Source: Acidobacteriota bacterium (GTDB lineage: Bacteria; Acidobacteriota; Terriglobia; Terriglobales; Acidobacteriaceae). From it: a DNA stretch of 15,080 nt. The notes beneath the pieces are model-generated. The model searched no databases, was not told where the DNA came from, and worked only from the letters and a program-made list of their open reading frames with translations. Location: the NCBI GenBank assembly GCA_028873155.1, contig JAGWML010000045.1, positions 1 through 15,080 on the forward strand, in the 5' to 3' direction. Positions 12,783-15,080 of this stretch are shown one piece after another (the first letter of the stretch is position 1; the number at the start of each line of letters is the position of its first letter). The translations under genes and the position numbers were made by a program.

Positions 12783-13871
12783 TCAACCTGCTTGCGGAAG
12801 AAGCATTTCGCTCCAGTAACCTGCCCTTGGCAGGGTGCGCGTCAGCAGGCTTTCCGTGCCCGCCTCGGCCAGCCGCCTCTGGGCTGCTTCCGCATCTCCG
12901 CGGGTCAGGTACAACCCGAAGAGCGCCGAACCGGACCCCGACAGCGAAGCATGCAAAGCTGCCTCCGGCGTTCCGGCGGCGGCAAGAAGGCGCTTGATTT
13001 CTGCAAGGGAAGGATGCTGGTGGAAGACGACCCGTTCAAAGTCGTTCACGATCCAGCTCGTGATCCCGGTGCGGACAAGCGCGGACTCTTGGCGTCCGGC
13101 CAGGTCGCCTCCCACGGAAGCGACACCGGAGGAGCCTGCTCTCTGCCCTCCCTGCGGAAACCCTCCCGCGAAGGCGCTGGCGTAAGCGCGGCTCAACTGC
13201 TTTAGTTTATCGTCACTTGCCTCGCCGGTCAAACCTTCCGTGGCGCACAGCGCATCCCAGTCCCGAAAGGCCTGCGGAGTGGACACTCCCACGGCAGGCG
13301 TCGCCACGACGCACCACACCGGCTCAAAGTCCGGCAGGGGAACCACTTCCTGCCCGCGATCCATCCCCAGCACGGCCCCACCGATCAGAAACAAGGGCAC
13401 ATCCGAGCCAACCTGCGCCGCAAGCTCCAATCGCCGCGCCGCCCAGCCAGCTCCCAGTCCTTTAGACTCTTGCCTCTCAGTCCCTGGTCTCTCAGCCGCT
13501 GGTCCGAGCCTTTCCAGTTCCGCCTCCAGCCCCACCAGCGCAGCCACTGCGTTGGCCGAGCCCGCGCCCAGCCCACCCTGCACCGGCAGCCGCTTTTCGA
13601 TGTGCACGGCAACCTCAGCCTTGACGCGGATCTCGTCCAAAGCCAGCGCAATCATCTTCCAGGCCGTGTTACGGGCATCGGTCGGGACCCGACCGTCATT
13701 GCTGGTCAGCGTTAGGTGCGTCTCGCCCGCTCTCCGCGCCGTAACCGTTACCAAATCATGCACTTCCAGAGTCTGATAGACGGTGGAAAGCGCATGGAAA
13801 CCGTCCGGCCGGGGAGCGCCGATCCCCAGGCCCAGGTTGATCTTGGCGTGCGAGCGAACTCGAGTGGACAT
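12783..13871 (-). CDS. ispE: 4-diphosphocytidyl-2-C-methyl-D-erythritol kinase
   Basis: 362-residue GHMP-family kinase of the methylerythritol phosphate pathway, which phosphorylates CDP-ME on the way to isopentenyl diphosphate. Landmarks: SHAKINLGLGI with Lys10, RPDGFHALSTVYQTLEVHD (21-39), the ATP-binding LPVQGGLGAGSANAVAAL (95-112), GSDVPLFLIGGAVLGM with likely catalytic Asp157, and the C-terminal SLSGSGSALFGLY (309-321). IspE is usually about 280-310 residues. The surplus is two insertions: residues 123-142, four five-residue units from a 15-bp DNA repeat, and residues about 236-268, a Gly/Ser/Gln-rich segment. Neither interrupts a catalytic motif. ATG 13871 has no good ribosome binding site but fits the family N-terminus. 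The gene is divergent from the aspartic protease-like gene. Confidence 0.93.
   Translation of the reverse strand: MSTRVRSHAKINLGLGIGAPRPDGFHALSTVYQTLEVHDLVTVTARRAGETHLTLTSNDGRVPTDARNTAWKMIALALDEIRVKAEVAVHIEKRLPVQGGLGAGSANAVAALVGLEAELERLGPAAERPGTERQESKGLGAGWAARRLELAAQVGSDVPLFLIGGAVLGMDRGQEVVPLPDFEPVWCVVATPAVGVSTPQAFRDWDALCATEGLTGEASDDKLKQLSRAYASAFAGGFPQGGQRAGSSGVASVGGDLAGRQESALVRTGITSWIVNDFERVVFHQHPSLAEIKRLLAAAGTPEAALHASLSGSGSALFGLYLTRGDAEAAQRRLAEAGTESLLTRTLPRAGYWSEMLLPQAG
13446..13505 (-). repeat. four 15-bp units of the tandem repeat, in frame inside ispE
   Basis: On the minus strand the four units are GGACCAGCGGCTGAG, AGACCAGGGACTGAG, AGGCAAGAGTCTAAA and GGACTGGGAGCTGGC. They encode GPAAE, RPGTE, RQESK and GLGAG. 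The second unit differs from the intergenic unit at 10029-10043 (GGACCAGGGACTAAG) at only two positions. The 15-bp period keeps the reading frame. Confidence 0.75.
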
Positions 13872-14052
13872 ACCGGTTCATTGTAGAGCCGGGGCTGGCC
13901 CGTGCGCGCCCCGCGCCCCTCGGTCCACGCCGCCCGCAACAAATCCTTCGATTTGGCTGGAACCACGCACCCGAAACGGACGTACAATCGGGGCAGAAGC
14001 TCGATGCTTCCCCACGCGTCGGCCGGCTCCGGCTACGCGAAAGGAGGGCGCA

Positions 14053-15006
14053 ATGCCTTCCACGATTCGATCTTCGCTTCTCACCGGCGCCATCGGCGCT
14101 CTGCTCCTCACTCAGGGTGTGCCTGTCTGGACACAGGGCCACACCGTGCCACTCGAGATCGTTCACGGCAAGCCCTACGTCATGGTCATGGTCAACGGCA
14201 AGGGGCCCTTCCGCTTCGTCATCGATACCGGCACTGGCGCCCAGGCGCTCGTCACTCCCGAGTTGGCCGGAGAACTGGGCCTTCCCTCCATCGGAGAAGC
14301 CCGCCTGACGGATCCAAGCGGCCAGGGCTCAGAGCGCAGCCCAATCGTGCTCGTTCAGTCCCTCCGCGTCGCTGATGTCGAATTCACCGCGATTGGTGCC
14401 ATCCTGCATCCGCTGCCCCGTGAAGATGCCGACTGCCAGGGTCTGCTCGGCTTTGCTCTCTTCCGCAATTACCTGCTCACGCTGGATTATCCCGCCCAGC
14501 GCATGACGCTCGCTCAAGGCTCGCTGGTGCCTGACGGCGGATATAACGTGCTGCCCATGCGCATCCAGGACGGCGTTCCGGTCTTTACTTTGCATCTGGA
14601 CGGCGTGCAGATTGAAGCGCAGTTGGACTCCGGCGGCATCGGCCTCAGCCTGCCGGAGCCGATCGCCGCTCGCCTGCGCTTCGATATCGATCCCACGCTC
14701 TTCGCCAACAGCGAGTCGATCGCCACGCGCTTCCAGATCAAGGCAGGCGTCCTCGGCGCAGACGTCAACGTGGGCCGCTATACCTTCACCCATCCCTTTG
14801 TGGAGATTAATCCCGTCTTTCCGCTGGCCAACTTTGGCGCTTGCCCCATGCAGCAGTTCGCCATCACCTTTGACCAGGTCGATCTGCTCGTCCGATTCGA
14901 CGCCCGCACGCGGCAGTTTCATCTGAGCGCCCTGCCCACCCTTATGCGGCTGCTCAATACGCCCGATCCCAGCCCCGCGCGCACGCTCCTCACCCCGGTG
15001 GGATGA
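14053..15006 (+). CDS. exported retropepsin-like aspartic protease family protein
   Basis: 317-residue protein with an N-terminal signal peptide (IRSSLLTGAIGALLLTQGVP, cleavage near 27), so probably periplasmic. Two aspartic-protease-like motifs are visible: FVIDTGTGAQALVTPELA (DTG at 58-60) and IEAQLDSGGIGLSLPEPIA (DSG at 192-194). Each is preceded by a beta strand, and GLLGFALFRNYLLTLDY (130-146) resembles the conserved Gly-Phe/Leu strand after the first motif. The layout suggests two similar lobes in one chain, each giving one catalytic Asp, in the clan AA/retropepsin-like fold; activity is not shown. The frame stays open upstream to 13783, but ATG 14053 has AGGAGG five nt upstream and starts the signal peptide. 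It is divergent from ispE, 181 bp away. Its stop overlaps a possible next gene. Confidence 0.85.
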   Translation: MPSTIRSSLLTGAIGALLLTQGVPVWTQGHTVPLEIVHGKPYVMVMVNGKGPFRFVIDTGTGAQALVTPELAGELGLPSIGEARLTDPSGQGSERSPIVLVQSLRVADVEFTAIGAILHPLPREDADCQGLLGFALFRNYLLTLDYPAQRMTLAQGSLVPDGGYNVLPMRIQDGVPVFTLHLDGVQIEAQLDSGGIGLSLPEPIAARLRFDIDPTLFANSESIATRFQIKAGVLGADVNVGRYTFTHPFVEINPVFPLANFGACPMQQFAITFDQVDLLVRFDARTRQFHLSALPTLMRLLNTPDPSPARTLLTPVG

Positions 15007-15080
15007 CAGTCTTTGTCGCCAGCGACCTGATCCGCACCGGCTCGATTCCCATGCCTGTTGATCGACGCTTTTTGACTGGA
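15003..15080 (+). CDS. possible start of an unrecognised gene, cut by the window edge
   Basis: An ATG at 15003 overlaps the TGA of the preceding gene (ATGA), a common arrangement for coupled genes, and the frame stays open for the 26 visible codons (MTVFVASDLIRTGSIPMPVD and on). Too short to identify. A minus-strand frame is also open here (ending KTVIPPG), so a convergent gene ending within the protease gene cannot be excluded. Confidence 0.35.
   Translation, partial: MTVFVASDLIRTGSIPMPVDRRFLTG

Noticed and set aside
13953..13988. TTGGCT and TACAAT hexamers upstream of the aspartic protease gene as a promoter
   Set aside because: The spacing is 24 bp, too long for a sigma-70 promoter; the TACAAT alone may be a -10 element but no -35 fits at 16-18 bp.

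Overview
The window looks like a piece of an Acidobacteriota chromosome, probably class Terriglobia (Granulicella/Edaphobacter/Terriglobus type). This is an inference from the GC-rich sequence, the translation-gene order ispE - tRNA-Gln - prs - rplY - pth - rpsF - rpsR - rplI, and the protein families present; no database search was possible. No phage, insertion sequence, CRISPR array or integrase is visible. Almost all genes on the right two thirds lie on the minus strand.

Left region (1-5993). The 3' end of an unrecognised small membrane-protein gene enters from the left. It converges with a tight three-gene minus-strand operon: a circularly permuted ATP-grasp protein, an alpha-E domain protein and a transglutaminase-like protein. 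This trio recurs in many bacteria and is a predicted peptide-ligase/peptidase-like system of unknown product. Divergent from it, with its own recognisable promoter, is a secreted M61-family metallopeptidase with a PDZ domain. That gene ends against a convergent MFS transporter gene, and the two share a strong hairpin that contains the MFS stop codon.

Middle region (5976-8214). An MFS transporter lies just downstream of a LacI-family regulator on the same strand. They are likely one transcription unit, with the regulator controlling an unknown, probably carbohydrate-linked substrate.

Right region (8328-13871). This is a housekeeping block on the minus strand. Read 5' to 3' it runs ispE (isoprenoid precursor synthesis), tRNA-Gln(TTG), prs (PRPP synthase), rplY/ctc (L25), pth (peptidyl-tRNA hydrolase), rpsF (S6), rpsR (S18), rplI (L9). 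Several of these proteins carry Ala/Pro/Lys/Glu-rich terminal extensions. A 10-bp hairpin precedes the rpsF ribosome binding site. A degenerate 15-bp tandem repeat occurs twice: between pth and rpsF, and in frame inside ispE, where it encodes four five-residue units.

Right edge (14053-15080). Divergent from ispE is an exported single-chain aspartic protease-like protein with two D-T/S-G motifs. Its stop codon overlaps (ATGA) the possible start of a gene that runs off the window.

The most interesting items are the uncharacterised ATP-grasp/alpha-E/transglutaminase operon facing an M61 peptidase, and the frame-preserving 15-bp repeat inside an essential enzyme gene.
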